Assembly: GCF_947500655.1 (NCBI RefSeq)
Contig: NZ_CANMSK010000001.1
Coordinates: forward strand, 405,333-469,332
Source: an uncultured Psychrosphaera sp.
Lineage (GTDB): Bacteria; Pseudomonadota; Gammaproteobacteria; Enterobacterales; Alteromonadaceae
Length of the DNA stretch: 64,000 nucleotides
Reading direction: 5' to 3'
This document shows positions 1 through 8,240 of the stretch, in pieces; the first letter of the stretch is position 1; the number at the start of each line of letters is the position of its first letter. The notes below the pieces were generated by a model that saw nothing but the letters and a program-made list of their open reading frames with translations, ran no database searches and was not told the DNA's origin. Both the position numbers and the translations under genes were made by a program.

Positions 1-990
1 CACGTTCATTTTTTTAGTGGTTTTATCTCGGTAATCACTATAAGCCAATTGTTTGTCTCTGGCGATAACACGAGTATCCAACATATGTAAACTAAGTAAA
101 TTGCCAAAGTCGAACGAACGATAAATCTGTGGGTTTTGCTCTCCCATAGGCGGACGAATTGGTAGCCATTCATAATAGGCTTGTATTGCAGCAGCACGAC
201 GTTTGAAAAAGTCGCCCTCTCCCTCATTATGATTTTCAGCACCTTCTTTGTATGTGTCGTTCGTCACTTCATGATCATCCCAAACGGCAATAAAAGGTGC
301 AGCAGCATGAAGTGCTTGCAGGCCTTTATCAGTACGATATTTAGCATAACGTTTACGATAATCACTTAAGGTAATAATTTCTCCGCTATTATCTGCTGCT
401 AATTCTCGTCCAATTTTTTCTGCTTTGTCTGTGGCGTAGCCACCCATTGGATATTCATAAATATAATCGCCCAAGTGTAAAACCACATCTAGGTTGTCTT
501 GCTTGGCAGCGTCTGAATACGCGTTAAAATATCCAGCTGGATAATTAGAACAAGACACAACCACCATTTTTATTTGGTCGACATTGCCAACAGGTAAGGT
601 TTTAGCGCGACCTACTGGGCTAAATGAGTCTAACCCAATGAATCGATAAAAATACTCAGTGTTAGGGCTAAGATCTTGCACATCAATTTTTAATGTAAAG
701 TCGCGACTTTTATCGGTGGTTTCAGTGCCACGTCTAATGACATTGCTGAAAGCAGCATCACTTGCAAGCTCCCACCCGACTCTAGCTCTAGGTTCTTTAG
801 TCTGCACACGAGTCCAGATAATAAGCGCGTTAATTAACGGGTCGCCACTGGCAACCCCGTGAAGGAATTCAACGGCGGTTAGTGACTTTTGTTGTAGCGC
901 AGCACAGCCAGTTAAGGAAGTGGAAACAGCCAGAGCAAACGCACTTCCAGCGGATAATTTTAAAAATTCACGACGTGAGGTAATTGACAT
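1..990 (-). CDS. PhoD-family alkaline phosphatase, Tat-exported (3' end outside window)
   Basis: The gene enters the window from the left edge, so the C-terminus is missing and only the first 330 codons are seen. The N-terminus carries a twin-arginine signal (TSRREFLK) followed by a hydrophobic stretch ending in LTGC, so the protein is probably exported folded and may be lipid-anchored. After it come a PhoD N-terminal-like domain (HGVASGDPL, WTRV) and metallophosphatase motifs: SCSNYPAG, LHLGDYIYEY and WDDHEVTND. These match PhoD-type phosphodiesterase/alkaline phosphatases, which release phosphate from organic esters in the periplasm. The ATG at 990 fits because the Tat signal starts directly after it. 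Family call is firm; exact substrate is unknown. Confidence 0.93.
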   Translation of the reverse strand, partial: MSITSRREFLKLSAGSAFALAVSTSLTGCAALQQKSLTAVEFLHGVASGDPLINALIIWTRVQTKEPRARVGWELASDAAFSNVIRRGTETTDKSRDFTLKIDVQDLSPNTEYFYRFIGLDSFSPVGRAKTLPVGNVDQIKMVVVSCSNYPAGYFNAYSDAAKQDNLDVVLHLGDYIYEYPMGGYATDKAEKIGRELAADNSGEIITLSDYRKRYAKYRTDKGLQALHAAAPFIAVWDDHEVTNDTYKEGAENHNEGEGDFFKRRAAAIQAYYEWLPIRPPMGEQNPQIYRSFDFGNLLSLHMLDTRVIARDKQLAYSDYRDKTTKKMNV

Positions 991-1136
991 TTTTTACTTA
1001 TATAACAAGTTTAAACAGTAACATCACCTTACTTTTTTAATATTTCATTTTTATAAATAGAAAAAGAAACTCTTATGACAATGACAAATATGTACAGGTT
1101 TTCAGTAACTTAAACCGTTATTTAGTCAAAGGCACA

Positions 1137-1176
1137 AAAAAGCCGATTAACATCAAAACATTAATCGGCTTTTATA
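1137..1176 (-). terminator. Rho-independent terminator after the outer-membrane protein gene
   Basis: A 10-bp perfect stem (AGCCGATTAA and its complement at 1141-1150 and 1161-1170) is followed on the minus strand by six T residues. It lies 65 bp after the stop of the 1235-1933 gene and ahead of phoD, so it should separate the two transcripts. Confidence 0.85.
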
Positions 1177-1234
1177 TAAATTGATTCTTTTAGGCGTTAA
1201 CTCAGATAGAGCCATGCCCTTGCTGTTGTTATAA

Positions 1235-1933
1235 TTAAAAACTTATTTTTATCCCAGCAGATAATAAATTAATTTCACTTTCAAGTATACGTTCATCTAG
1301 GGTAAACACTTGATAGTCAGCTGTAATACTAAAACTATCTAAAGCATACTCCACACCTAAGGATCCAAATGAGTCTAGGTCTGACTCAGTTTTTAGTTTC
1401 TCACTTCTATACACTGATTCATATATATTAAATTCCGGTATTTCAACTCTATAGTCAAGAGTTAGTAATGGTGCTATTTCCCATTGATTAAGGCCTAACT
1501 TAGCTTTAAGGAACAAATTTTCGCCAATGGGATAACGAGCAACTAACGCAAGCGTTTTTGTTGTCGTAGCTAAAGAAGTTTTAGCACTGCCTGATAAGTT
1601 ATAGGTGTAAGAAATACCATTGACATTCTTCACAAGACTATTAGATATGTCAACCTTCATACTGGCTTGACCTAAATCGGTGTAAGAAGCTTCAACAGCA
1701 AAATATTGAGTCACTTGATAACCTAAATAAAATTGCATCCCTGTGTCTGAATCATCAAAAGTGTAGTCGCTATTACTAAGCTCTTCAGTAGTATAAGCAT
1801 CATCATAAATTCCATAGTCTGCGTTACCGACATTAAAACCAATATAAATATCACCGGGTTCTGAAACGTTATTAGCGAAAGTTGGAGCGGATAAAAGTAG
1901 TATTGCAGAAAATAAAGTAAAAGATTTTAACAT
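1235..1933 (-). CDS. Outer-membrane beta-barrel protein (porin/OmpA-like transmembrane domain)
   Basis: This 232-residue protein starts with a Sec signal peptide (hydrophobic residues 5-17, cleavage near TFA-NN). The mature part reads as alternating amphipathic strands ending in F, a pattern typical of an eight-stranded barrel: IYIGFNVGNADYG near the start, MQFYLGYQVTQYFAVEASYTDLG in the middle and a terminal strand finishing in KISF. This matches the OmpA-like or OprF-like barrel families (PF13505 type). There is no peptidoglycan-binding OmpA C-terminal domain. It probably sits in the outer membrane as a small structural barrel; function is not deducible. It stands alone, with a terminator downstream. 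Confidence 0.8.
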   Translation of the reverse strand: MLKSFTLFSAILLLSAPTFANNVSEPGDIYIGFNVGNADYGIYDDAYTTEELSNSDYTFDDSDTGMQFYLGYQVTQYFAVEASYTDLGQASMKVDISNSLVKNVNGISYTYNLSGSAKTSLATTTKTLALVARYPIGENLFLKAKLGLNQWEIAPLLTLDYRVEIPEFNIYESVYRSEKLKTESDLDSFGSLGVEYALDSFSITADYQVFTLDERILESEINLLSAGIKISF

Positions 1934-2047
1934 TAAATTCTTCCCTAATTATTAATATTTTTTTAAGTGGCTGAATCTAAAGGTTTATTTTTAGTTTGTC
2001 AATTGGGATCTGGTGATGGCTAATAAAAGAATATAACCATAGAAAAC

Positions 2048-2080
2048 TAAAAGCCGCTAACATAATGTTAATAGGCTTAT
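2048..2080 (-). terminator. Probable terminator downstream of cstA
   Basis: An interrupted stem (AAGCC, TAACAT, ATGTTA, AGGCTT at 2051-2077) ends on the minus strand in GGCTTTTAGTTTT. It lies about 100 bp after the cstA stop codon. The stem has a two-base internal loop, so the call is moderate. Confidence 0.55.
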
Positions 2081-2175
2081 TGCTGTCTTTAAAATAATGA
2101 GTTAAGTGTAAAGTACAATCAACTCTTTACAGAGTTGATATTTACATTAATCAGGCATTAGTATTTAAATCGCAT

Positions 2176-3630
2176 TCATTTTTTATTTTTCGCGTCTGCA
2201 ATCACAACCAGAATGAAAACAATCACAGCAACAACAGCCCCAATAGGTTTGCCTAAATCACTTGATAAATTAATACCAATAGGCGCCGTCATAATATATG
2301 AAATGGTAACTGCCGTTGTAATGACAGCAGGAATACTGGTAATCCAATGAAATGCTTTTCGATCAAATAAATACTTAGTCGCTAACCATAATACGCTGGT
2401 TGATAACAGCATATTTGAGAATGCAAAATAACGCCAAATTACGGAGAAATCTAACTTAGTCATAAAATACGCTATGGTTAAAATTGGCACAGCCAATAAT
2501 AAACGGTTACGTATGCTTTGCGGAATATTAAACGCATCAACAATAGTTAAGCGTAATGAACGGAAAGCGGTATCACCTGATGTAATTGGAAATACTGCAA
2601 CTGCAATAATCGACATTACCCCACCAATTGTTCCCAAGTAACTATTTGCTACATGGTTAACCACTAAACCTGGGCCACCAGAATCAAGCAATGCTTTTAA
2701 ACCTGCATAACCATCTGGAAAAGCGGCAATACCAGCAAGAGCCCATACACAACCTACAATACCTTCAGATATCATAGCGCCATAATATACTGGACGTACG
2801 TATTTTTCGTTGGTTAAACAACGAGCCATTATTGGTGCTTGAGTTGAGTGGAACCCACTAATAGCACCACAGGTAATCGTTATGAATAATAATGGCCAAG
2901 TTGGTAATCCATCAGGGTTTGGCTCTAAAAAGTCATGGGCATGATCTGCTTCAAAGTAAGCTAAGAAGTCTCCAGCAACAGGTAAATGTGGCGCATCCAT
3001 TAATAATGCCCCGCCAATTAAGGTGGTCATTACAATCATTAACAAACCAAAAATTGGGTAAAACTTAGTAATAATTTTATCAATTGGTAACAAGGTTGCT
3101 AGAAAGTAATAACTTAAGATAGCCAATACCCAAAAAGTATTATTAGCGAAAATAGTACCTTCAAATATATCTAAATGACTAAACAAGCCAGCTGGGCTCA
3201 TGATAAATACAACGCCTACAAAAAATAGTAGCATAGCGGTAAACACAAGCATAAAACCTTTGAAGACGACATTGTAATAACTGCCTGCAATTTCAGGTAA
3301 GCTTTTACCATCTTCTTTTATACTCATTACACCAGAGAAAAAGTCATGAACCGCGCCACCTAAAACATTACCAAGTACAATCCATACCAAAGCGATAGGT
3401 CCATATAACGCACCTAAAATTGGACCAAATATTGGGCCTATTCCAGCAATATTTAAGAACTGGATTAAAAATGCACGAACAGGATGAACGGCTACGTAGT
3501 CAACGCCTTCATTAAATCGTTTTTGAGGTGTATCAATTGTTGGGTCGATACCCGCTTGTTTCTCCACAAATGGACTATAAAACTTATAACCCAATATTAA
3601 GATAGTGATGCAAATAAAAAAGATGAGCAT
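2176..3630 (-). CDS. cstA: Carbon starvation protein CstA family transporter
   Basis: A 484-residue polytopic membrane protein with about 13-14 hydrophobic segments. It has the CstA family pattern: AVHPVRAFLIQFLNIAGIGP, GPILGALYGP, LGNVLGGAVHDFFSG, and later GFHSTQAPIMARCL and SGDTAFRSLRLTI. CstA proteins import pyruvate and, in some species, peptides on carbon limitation. This is the short form (about 480 residues) rather than the roughly 700-residue enterobacterial CstA, which has extra C-terminal helices. It is transcribed alone. An array of seven ATTTCT hexamers lies about 225 bp upstream of its start. Substrate is inferred from the family. Confidence 0.93.
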   Translation of the reverse strand: MLIFFICITILILGYKFYSPFVEKQAGIDPTIDTPQKRFNEGVDYVAVHPVRAFLIQFLNIAGIGPIFGPILGALYGPIALVWIVLGNVLGGAVHDFFSGVMSIKEDGKSLPEIAGSYYNVVFKGFMLVFTAMLLFFVGVVFIMSPAGLFSHLDIFEGTIFANNTFWVLAILSYYFLATLLPIDKIITKFYPIFGLLMIVMTTLIGGALLMDAPHLPVAGDFLAYFEADHAHDFLEPNPDGLPTWPLLFITITCGAISGFHSTQAPIMARCLTNEKYVRPVYYGAMISEGIVGCVWALAGIAAFPDGYAGLKALLDSGGPGLVVNHVANSYLGTIGGVMSIIAVAVFPITSGDTAFRSLRLTIVDAFNIPQSIRNRLLLAVPILTIAYFMTKLDFSVIWRYFAFSNMLLSTSVLWLATKYLFDRKAFHWITSIPAVITTAVTISYIMTAPIGINLSSDLGKPIGAVVAVIVFILVVIADAKNKK

Positions 3631-3854
3631 AAGCTAATTTCTCTTGTTGTGTTGTTAGTTGAAAGCGAATAATCATCGCCTCTTTATTTTTGATATATTT
3701 GACGAACAGAATCAAAAGGTCAAGCAATCTAACAGAGTTGATTTAATAAACAAAGCCAACCACTTTAAATAAATATAATTGCGCTAAATCTTACTCTCAC
3801 TTTTAAAAATTCAATGAATACGTTAGCCCGTTTTACATTTTAATTAATCTTGTT

Positions 3855-3896
3855 ATTTCTATTTCTATTTCTATTTCTATTTCTATTTCTATTTCT
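3855..3896. repeat. Hexanucleotide tandem repeat, seven perfect ATTTCT units
   Basis: Seven uninterrupted copies of ATTTCT fill 42 bp between the terminator of the FrnE-like gene and cstA. Perfect short tandem repeats of this length are prone to slipped-strand changes in copy number. The array is about 225 bp from the cstA start, so an effect on cstA is possible but not shown. Confidence 0.95.
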
Positions 3897-3922
3897 AAGA
3901 AAAGTAATATTTCATGCACCAT

Positions 3923-3952
3923 AAAAAAACAGGTCAATTGACCTGTTTTTTA
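3923..3952. terminator. Bidirectional rho-independent terminator
   Basis: A symmetrical hairpin, ACAGGTCAATTGACCTGT, is flanked by A7 on the left and T6 on the right, so it can stop transcription from both sides. It lies 55 bp downstream of the FrnE-like gene. Confidence 0.9.
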
Positions 3953-4006
3953 AACGTAGCGTTTTTATACAACTTAGTACTTAAAACTAATATGAAATAG
4001 CTGATA

Positions 4007-4645
4007 CTAGATCGCTGATTGAAGTAGTTGTTTAAATGCTTCTACGGGCTGTGCGCCAGCAATTGCATTTCTGCGATTAACCACAACGGTAGGAACAGAT
4101 GAAATCCCCATTTGTTGCCACTGTGATTCTACTTGCTGTACATGTAAAGCTGAGGTTTCATCTTCCAGTTGCGCTGTGACTGCATTTAGATTCAAACCTA
4201 CGGTCTCAGCTTCCTTTACCAACACTTCACGGTCAGACACATCTTTATGCTCAGTAAAAAATGCAGAGAACAAACGTAATTTAAGCTCGGTTTGTAGGTT
4301 AAATTCTTTGGCATACTCAAGTAAAACATGGCAATCACGAGTATTTACTATTTTCATTTCTTTAAAGTAGTCAAAAGAAAAATCAACCTCGTTACCACGA
4401 GCTGCCATTTCTACACGAAACTGTGCGCTGCTCTCAGGCGTTGAACCATATTTTCTAGCAGAGTGCGCACTTAAGTTTTCACCTTCTAAAGGCATATCTG
4501 GGTTAAGTTCAAACGGTTGCCATTCAATTTCAACTTGATCTTGTATGCCAAGCTCTTCAATAGCTTTCTCTAAATTACGATAACCAATAATGCACCAAGG
4601 ACAAACTACGTCAGAAACGATATCTATTTTTACTTTATCTACCAT
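4007..4645 (-). CDS. DsbA-family oxidoreductase, FrnE-like
   Basis: A 212-residue cytoplasmic protein with the DsbA-like thioredoxin fold (PF01323). The active-site CPWC lies near residue 15 (VVCPWCIIG), followed by the helical insertion, and the cis-proline loop is visible as GISSVPTVVVN. It has no signal peptide, which separates it from periplasmic DsbA. FrnE-type proteins act as cytosolic disulfide oxidoreductases or isomerases, in some species tied to oxidative stress. The ATG at 4645 is preceded by AAGAAGG at good spacing. A palindrome typical of TetR-family operators lies about 110 bp upstream. Transcribed alone and ended by the terminator at 3923. Confidence 0.88.
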   Translation of the reverse strand: MVDKVKIDIVSDVVCPWCIIGYRNLEKAIEELGIQDQVEIEWQPFELNPDMPLEGENLSAHSARKYGSTPESSAQFRVEMAARGNEVDFSFDYFKEMKIVNTRDCHVLLEYAKEFNLQTELKLRLFSAFFTEHKDVSDREVLVKEAETVGLNLNAVTAQLEDETSALHVQQVESQWQQMGISSVPTVVVNRRNAIAGAQPVEAFKQLLQSAI

Positions 4646-4982
4646 AAAACCTTCTTTTTAATATTTTCTGTAAATGCTTTTGGAAGTGCTAAAAGCTCTC
4701 TATTGCCGTTTTAATTGCTATAAAATTGTTTAGACTGAAATTACAGCCCATAATACCGATCGGTATGAAATAATCAATGAGTTATTATGCAATGTTATTA
4801 ATCACGCCCCAACTCACTAATTCATTAGAGTTTCAGCTAATAATTTTAAAATAACCAAATAATGTGCCTTAATTAGATTTAATTAGAAATGTTTATGGAT
4901 TTGCTAAAAGTATAATTTACCTATGATTTACAAACCGTTATATTAAAATTTAACTAAATGGATAAATTGAATAGGTAAAATA
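4646..4982. other. Divergent intergenic region with a palindromic operator
   Basis: This 337-bp region lies between the minus-strand FrnE-like gene and the plus-strand membrane protein gene, so it should hold both promoters. The only structured element seen is the perfect palindrome at 4753-4766. Confidence 0.6.
4753..4766. promoter_or_regulatory. Perfect 14-bp palindrome, TetR-type operator candidate
   Basis: ATACCGATCGGTAT reads identically on both strands. Palindromes with the ACCGATCGGT core are common targets of TetR-family repressors. It lies about 110 bp upstream of the FrnE-like gene and 217 bp upstream of the membrane-protein gene. No TetR gene is present in the window, so the regulator would act from elsewhere. 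Confidence 0.5.
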
Positions 4983-5357
4983 ATGAAAAAATTAGACTTT
5001 CGTCATGGACTCGACTGGTTACTGGCTACTTTTGCACTAATCGCATCTGCGTCTGTGTTACAAACCTTTATTATTGGAAAGCACTTTATTATTCCAACTG
5101 TATTGTTGGTTGTTGCAGTATTTTTCGGGAATTTGGCTTGGTACGGATTTAAGCAAGTTAAATGGGCGCAGCTGTTAAATTTCTGGTGTGACCTTATTCT
5201 TACCAGCCATTGTTTTTTTGCTTTATTTTGGGCAAAAAAATACCGCGAGTTATTAGGCAATACATTTGAACCTGTCGCGGTTATCTTTACTTTATTGTTG
5301 CTTGCATTAACTTGGTTTTACGCAAGTAAAAACCAACTATTTAAACGTAATAACTAA
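4983..5357 (+). CDS. Small integral membrane protein of unknown function
   Basis: A 124-residue protein with four predicted membrane helices, at about residues 13-30, 34-50, 58-82 and 93-110, and charged ends (KKLDFRHG at the start, KNQLFKRNN at the end). No recognisable family motif is seen. The start at 4983 is the first ATG of the frame and is followed at once by a Lys-rich N-terminus, as is usual for small membrane proteins. It is transcribed alone, convergent with the TonB-C lipoprotein gene. Confidence 0.7.
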   Translation: MKKLDFRHGLDWLLATFALIASASVLQTFIIGKHFIIPTVLLVVAVFFGNLAWYGFKQVKWAQLLNFWCDLILTSHCFFALFWAKKYRELLGNTFEPVAVIFTLLLLALTWFYASKNQLFKRNN

Positions 5358-5409
5358 TCATAAATATAATCGCATCAGTTTTATTGATGCGCTATTTCTT
5401 AATGCGATT

Positions 5410-5853
5410 TTATATCCGGCAAGCTTTATTTACTTCACTCTCGTTTACAGGTTGTTTGGTTATAAAGTCAAATTGAATGGTTGTTGCCACGGTTTGTTTA
5501 TTGATATTGGTATCAGTAGGAAGCCAAATCCATTTTTCAATTGCCTCTATGGCTGGTTTATCAAAGAGTGTTTCTGGGAAAGACTTTACAATAATAAGAT
5601 CATCAGCCATTCCGTTAGAACCGATGATCAATGAAAACTCAACACAGCCAGACACTTTTTCTTCACCCGCAATAATTGGGTATTTAGGGGCAACTGACTT
5701 ATCTACAACCCAATAGTTTAAGACTTCGTCTTTATCACCAATTAAGTTTAAATACTCAGAATTATTTATTTGAGAATTTTTTATTTGAGTCGTACTTGTC
5801 GTACAAGCTGCTAAAAATAAAATACAGCCAACAATTAACAGTAATTTTTTCAC
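5410..5853 (-). CDS. Lipoprotein with TonB C-terminal-like domain
   Basis: The frame is open to 5883, but the likely start is the GTG at 5853, which follows AAAGGAAGT at ideal spacing and gives a clean lipoprotein signal ending in the lipobox LAAC (Cys 17). The 147-residue product has a domain like the TonB C-terminus: APKYPIIA, GCVEFSLIIGSNGMADDLIIVKSFPE, then FDKPAIEAIEKWIW. These match the Y/P-x-YP, V-x-F-x-V-x-x-G and A-x-x-A-x-x-x-W pattern of PF03544. Unlike true TonB it has a lipid anchor and no Pro-rich spacer, so a role in energy transduction is doubtful. It may be a periplasmic interaction domain. Confidence 0.75.
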   Translation of the reverse strand: MKKLLLIVGCILFLAACTTSTTQIKNSQINNSEYLNLIGDKDEVLNYWVVDKSVAPKYPIIAGEEKVSGCVEFSLIIGSNGMADDLIIVKSFPETLFDKPAIEAIEKWIWLPTDTNINKQTVATTIQFDFITKQPVNESEVNKACRI

Positions 5854-5939
5854 AAGACTTCCTTTGCAGTTCTCACAATTCATTAAACAATATGAATTGC
5901 TAAGTAAAATTAATTAGTTAGTCCGTAAGGAGCGAAGAA

Positions 5940-6011
5940 ATGAAGAAACAAGATATAACCAATAAGCCATCCTACGACTTTAAGCGAGCAAATAATATAT
6001 TTAAATTATGA
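5940..6011 (+). CDS. Possible 23-codon small ORF
   Basis: An ATG at 5940 follows a strong Shine-Dalgarno sequence (AAGGAG, 8 nt spacing) and opens a frame of 23 codons, MKKQDITNKPSYDFKRANN then IFKL. The peptide is very basic at the start and has no homologue that I know. The good ribosome site is the only support; it could be chance or a gene remnant. It lies alone between two minus-strand genes. Confidence 0.2.
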   Translation: MKKQDITNKPSYDFKRANNIFKL

Positions 6012-6143
6012 AAAATAAAAGAAAGAACTTTATTAAACCACCAAGGCACAGATTACACAGAGAAAATAATTACATTTGCATCCCACATTTATTTTGAGGA
6101 CGAGACGCTTGTACTCACTAAACAAAATCCCCTAGATAGTATT

Positions 6144-7208
6144 TTATTGATACCGTACAAAACAGTTTCTCCCCTGCGCTTTTGCTTGGTAAAGGGCTTT
6201 GTCCGCTCTTTCCACAATCAACTCTTTCTCGGAGCCACTGTTAACCACTTCAAAATAATAGCCAACTGAACAGGTTACATGATCTTCTTCGTTACTATCA
6301 TTGTGAGGTATTTTTTGCGACTGCCATTGCTCTATGATCCTTTGTGCTAATTTCTCACACTCTTGTTCGGTATTGTTCGATGTCACCACTACAAATTCTT
6401 CACCACCATAACGAGCAACAATATCTGTAGTACGTCGAAAAATTTTGCTCAACATATCAGCTTGTAACTTAATCACTTTATCGCCTTGGACATGTCCGTA
6501 GCCGTCGTTATATTTTTTAAATGAATCCAAATCAATAATAAACACACAAACACTATTTCCAACACGCTTGTTTAACTCAAGTTGCTCAGCGAATCTAATT
6601 TCATAAGTACCACGATTGAAAATATTGGTCAGTTGATCTATTTGGCTTAAGCCAGTGAGTTTAAAATTGACCATTCTAAGTTTCTTCAACCCACTCTCAA
6701 TTTGATAAAGCCCTAATAAACCGACAACCATAGAGGACACGACAAAGCACAAATTAATAAAGTTTGAGGCACCATACACAGGGTAAGAAAACGTTAAAAA
6801 TGTATAACCTGCTAATGCGATGCCGCAAAGTATTAATGCAGAAATAAAGTTTATTCTAAAAACGAATATCGCAAACAAACTGTAAATAATGGTGCCTTCA
6901 TAAGGGAACGCAAAACCATCTAACTTCCAACACTGAACAATTAACCAATAGTTACTATAAGTCAGCGCTAGCATGACACAACATACTGTTAACTGATGAA
7001 GTTTTGGATAAGAAGGCATAAAGGTAAGTAGAAAGAAAATAATGCAAACGGGAAGTTGCACAAACAAACGTGATGAAAAATACACGCTTTCTAATGATGT
7101 CGGCAGTACAGAAAGATCGGCAATAATAAAACTGCTTAATATAGCCGTACCTACAAAACTCAGTAACCTAATAAGCTTGGCATCTACTTTTCTAAAGTCA
7201 GTATGCAT
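6144..7208 (-). CDS. Membrane-anchored diguanylate cyclase (GGDEF)
   Basis: A 354-residue protein with about six membrane helices in the first 170 residues (a MASE-like sensor region), a short linker, and a complete GGDEF domain. The domain begins at DQLTNIFNRGTYE and has the active-site motif YGGEEFVVV. It also has the DLDSFKKYND metal and substrate-binding region and ends with ADKALYQAKAQGRN. It should make c-di-GMP from two GTP at the inner membrane. No RxxD inhibitory site is seen ahead of GGEEF: the residues there read RTTDIVARYGGEEF, so RTTD sits nine residues upstream rather than the usual five. Transcribed alone. Confidence 0.92.
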   Translation of the reverse strand: MHTDFRKVDAKLIRLLSFVGTAILSSFIIADLSVLPTSLESVYFSSRLFVQLPVCIIFFLLTFMPSYPKLHQLTVCCVMLALTYSNYWLIVQCWKLDGFAFPYEGTIIYSLFAIFVFRINFISALILCGIALAGYTFLTFSYPVYGASNFINLCFVVSSMVVGLLGLYQIESGLKKLRMVNFKLTGLSQIDQLTNIFNRGTYEIRFAEQLELNKRVGNSVCVFIIDLDSFKKYNDGYGHVQGDKVIKLQADMLSKIFRRTTDIVARYGGEEFVVVTSNNTEQECEKLAQRIIEQWQSQKIPHNDSNEEDHVTCSVGYYFEVVNSGSEKELIVERADKALYQAKAQGRNCFVRYQ

Positions 7209-7521
7209 CTAGGTATTTACCTTATCTATCTCAAAACTCGTAAGAGAGGCAATAGATCTTAATTTGAGTCTACTCATGGAATTTAACCTAGGTGTAATCT
7301 GTAATGAGCCAATAAACGAATAATAAAGTATACCCCGAGAATAAAATTTATTCTCTTATTGATGCTTTAATACCCATTCATAATATCAGTCTGACTAACA
7401 ATAGCCCTTTTATATAATAGATTAAGACCGGACAAGATGTCGATTCCGTTCATCTATAAGTAAAAATACAAAAAGTCCAAACTATGTTGTTGAGTGTTTT
7501 ACTTATTTCATTTGCTCTTGA
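7209..7521. other. Intergenic region without recognisable features
   Basis: This 313-bp AT-rich stretch lies between the diguanylate cyclase gene and the next minus-strand gene. I see no gene, clear hairpin or repeat. It presumably holds the promoter of the cyclase gene. Confidence 0.5.
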
Positions 7522-7986
7522 TTAGTTTAACTCTGCAAGTTTCAACATAGTATTAAGCGCGGCTTTTAGGTCCTCTAATTCTTGCCCTGATGGAACCGAT
7601 TTTTTTGCACAATTATTGATTGCTATAGCATAATCGCTAAATAAACCATTTTGTGGATAACGAGTATCTAATTGAACCACTAGAGACTCTTTGTAAGTAT
7701 CTACTTGGTTTTGATAATCATCGGCTTTAGATTTATCTCCCCCTGTAAATTGTAATAAACCAGGGGATACAATTTCATGTTGAATATATTGGTTATAACC
7801 GTCAAGCCCTTCCCTAACTATAATTATGTCGTCGTCATCATACTTAGATGGAGCTGATTCAAGTTTCTTATTAATGAAGTCAATCCAAGCCTGACAAGAT
7901 TGCATGTCGTTGACTAATCGGGCTGCTGCTGATGGTTGAGTAGTGAAAGCAAGTAAAACTAGAGTGAAGCCGATTACTTTTTTCAT
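7522..7986 (-). CDS. Secreted protein of unknown function
   Basis: A 154-residue protein with a Sec signal peptide (MKKVIGFTLVLLAFTTQPSAAA, cleavage near residue 21). The mature part is mostly helical and acidic, with two Cys residues (QSCQAWIDF near the start and NNCAKKS near the end) that could form a disulfide. The pattern of a Cys in the first helix followed by a second Cys late in the chain recalls small periplasmic helical proteins of the Rap1a/Tai type, but the match is weak and I do not assign it. The ATG at 7986 starts the signal peptide directly. Confidence 0.65.
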   Translation of the reverse strand: MKKVIGFTLVLLAFTTQPSAAARLVNDMQSCQAWIDFINKKLESAPSKYDDDDIIIVREGLDGYNQYIQHEIVSPGLLQFTGGDKSKADDYQNQVDTYKESLVVQLDTRYPQNGLFSDYAIAINNCAKKSVPSGQELEDLKAALNTMLKLAELN

Positions 7987-8240
7987 TTTATAGTCCTTTA
8001 TTTATGTTTGTTATTTTAGGGGAATTTTATAAACCTTCTCAATACACTTTAGTTTCAATAAGCAATTACGCCAAATTATACTTGTCTATTTAATAAAGCC
8101 CAAAACCATCCAATCATGAACTTTTATAAAGCCCTTTGTAATCAATTATGTACAGTTAAACACTAATAATATTCACTAGCATTTACCCCCGTTGATTTTT
8201 ATATTAGTATTCACTTACACAAGAGCAGTAGTAGTTATCA

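Larger units (their letters stand above)
3631..4006. other. Intergenic region upstream of cstA
   Basis: This 376-bp gap separates cstA from the FrnE-like gene, both on the minus strand. It holds the presumed cstA promoter near 3640-3750, a hexanucleotide tandem array at 3855-3896 and a bidirectional terminator at 3923-3952. No further gene is visible. Confidence 0.6.

Noticed and set aside
6040..6066. CACCAAGGCACAGATTACAC as a functional repeat
   Set aside because: It resembles a common intergenic word in gammaproteobacteria but occurs only once here and forms no structure.
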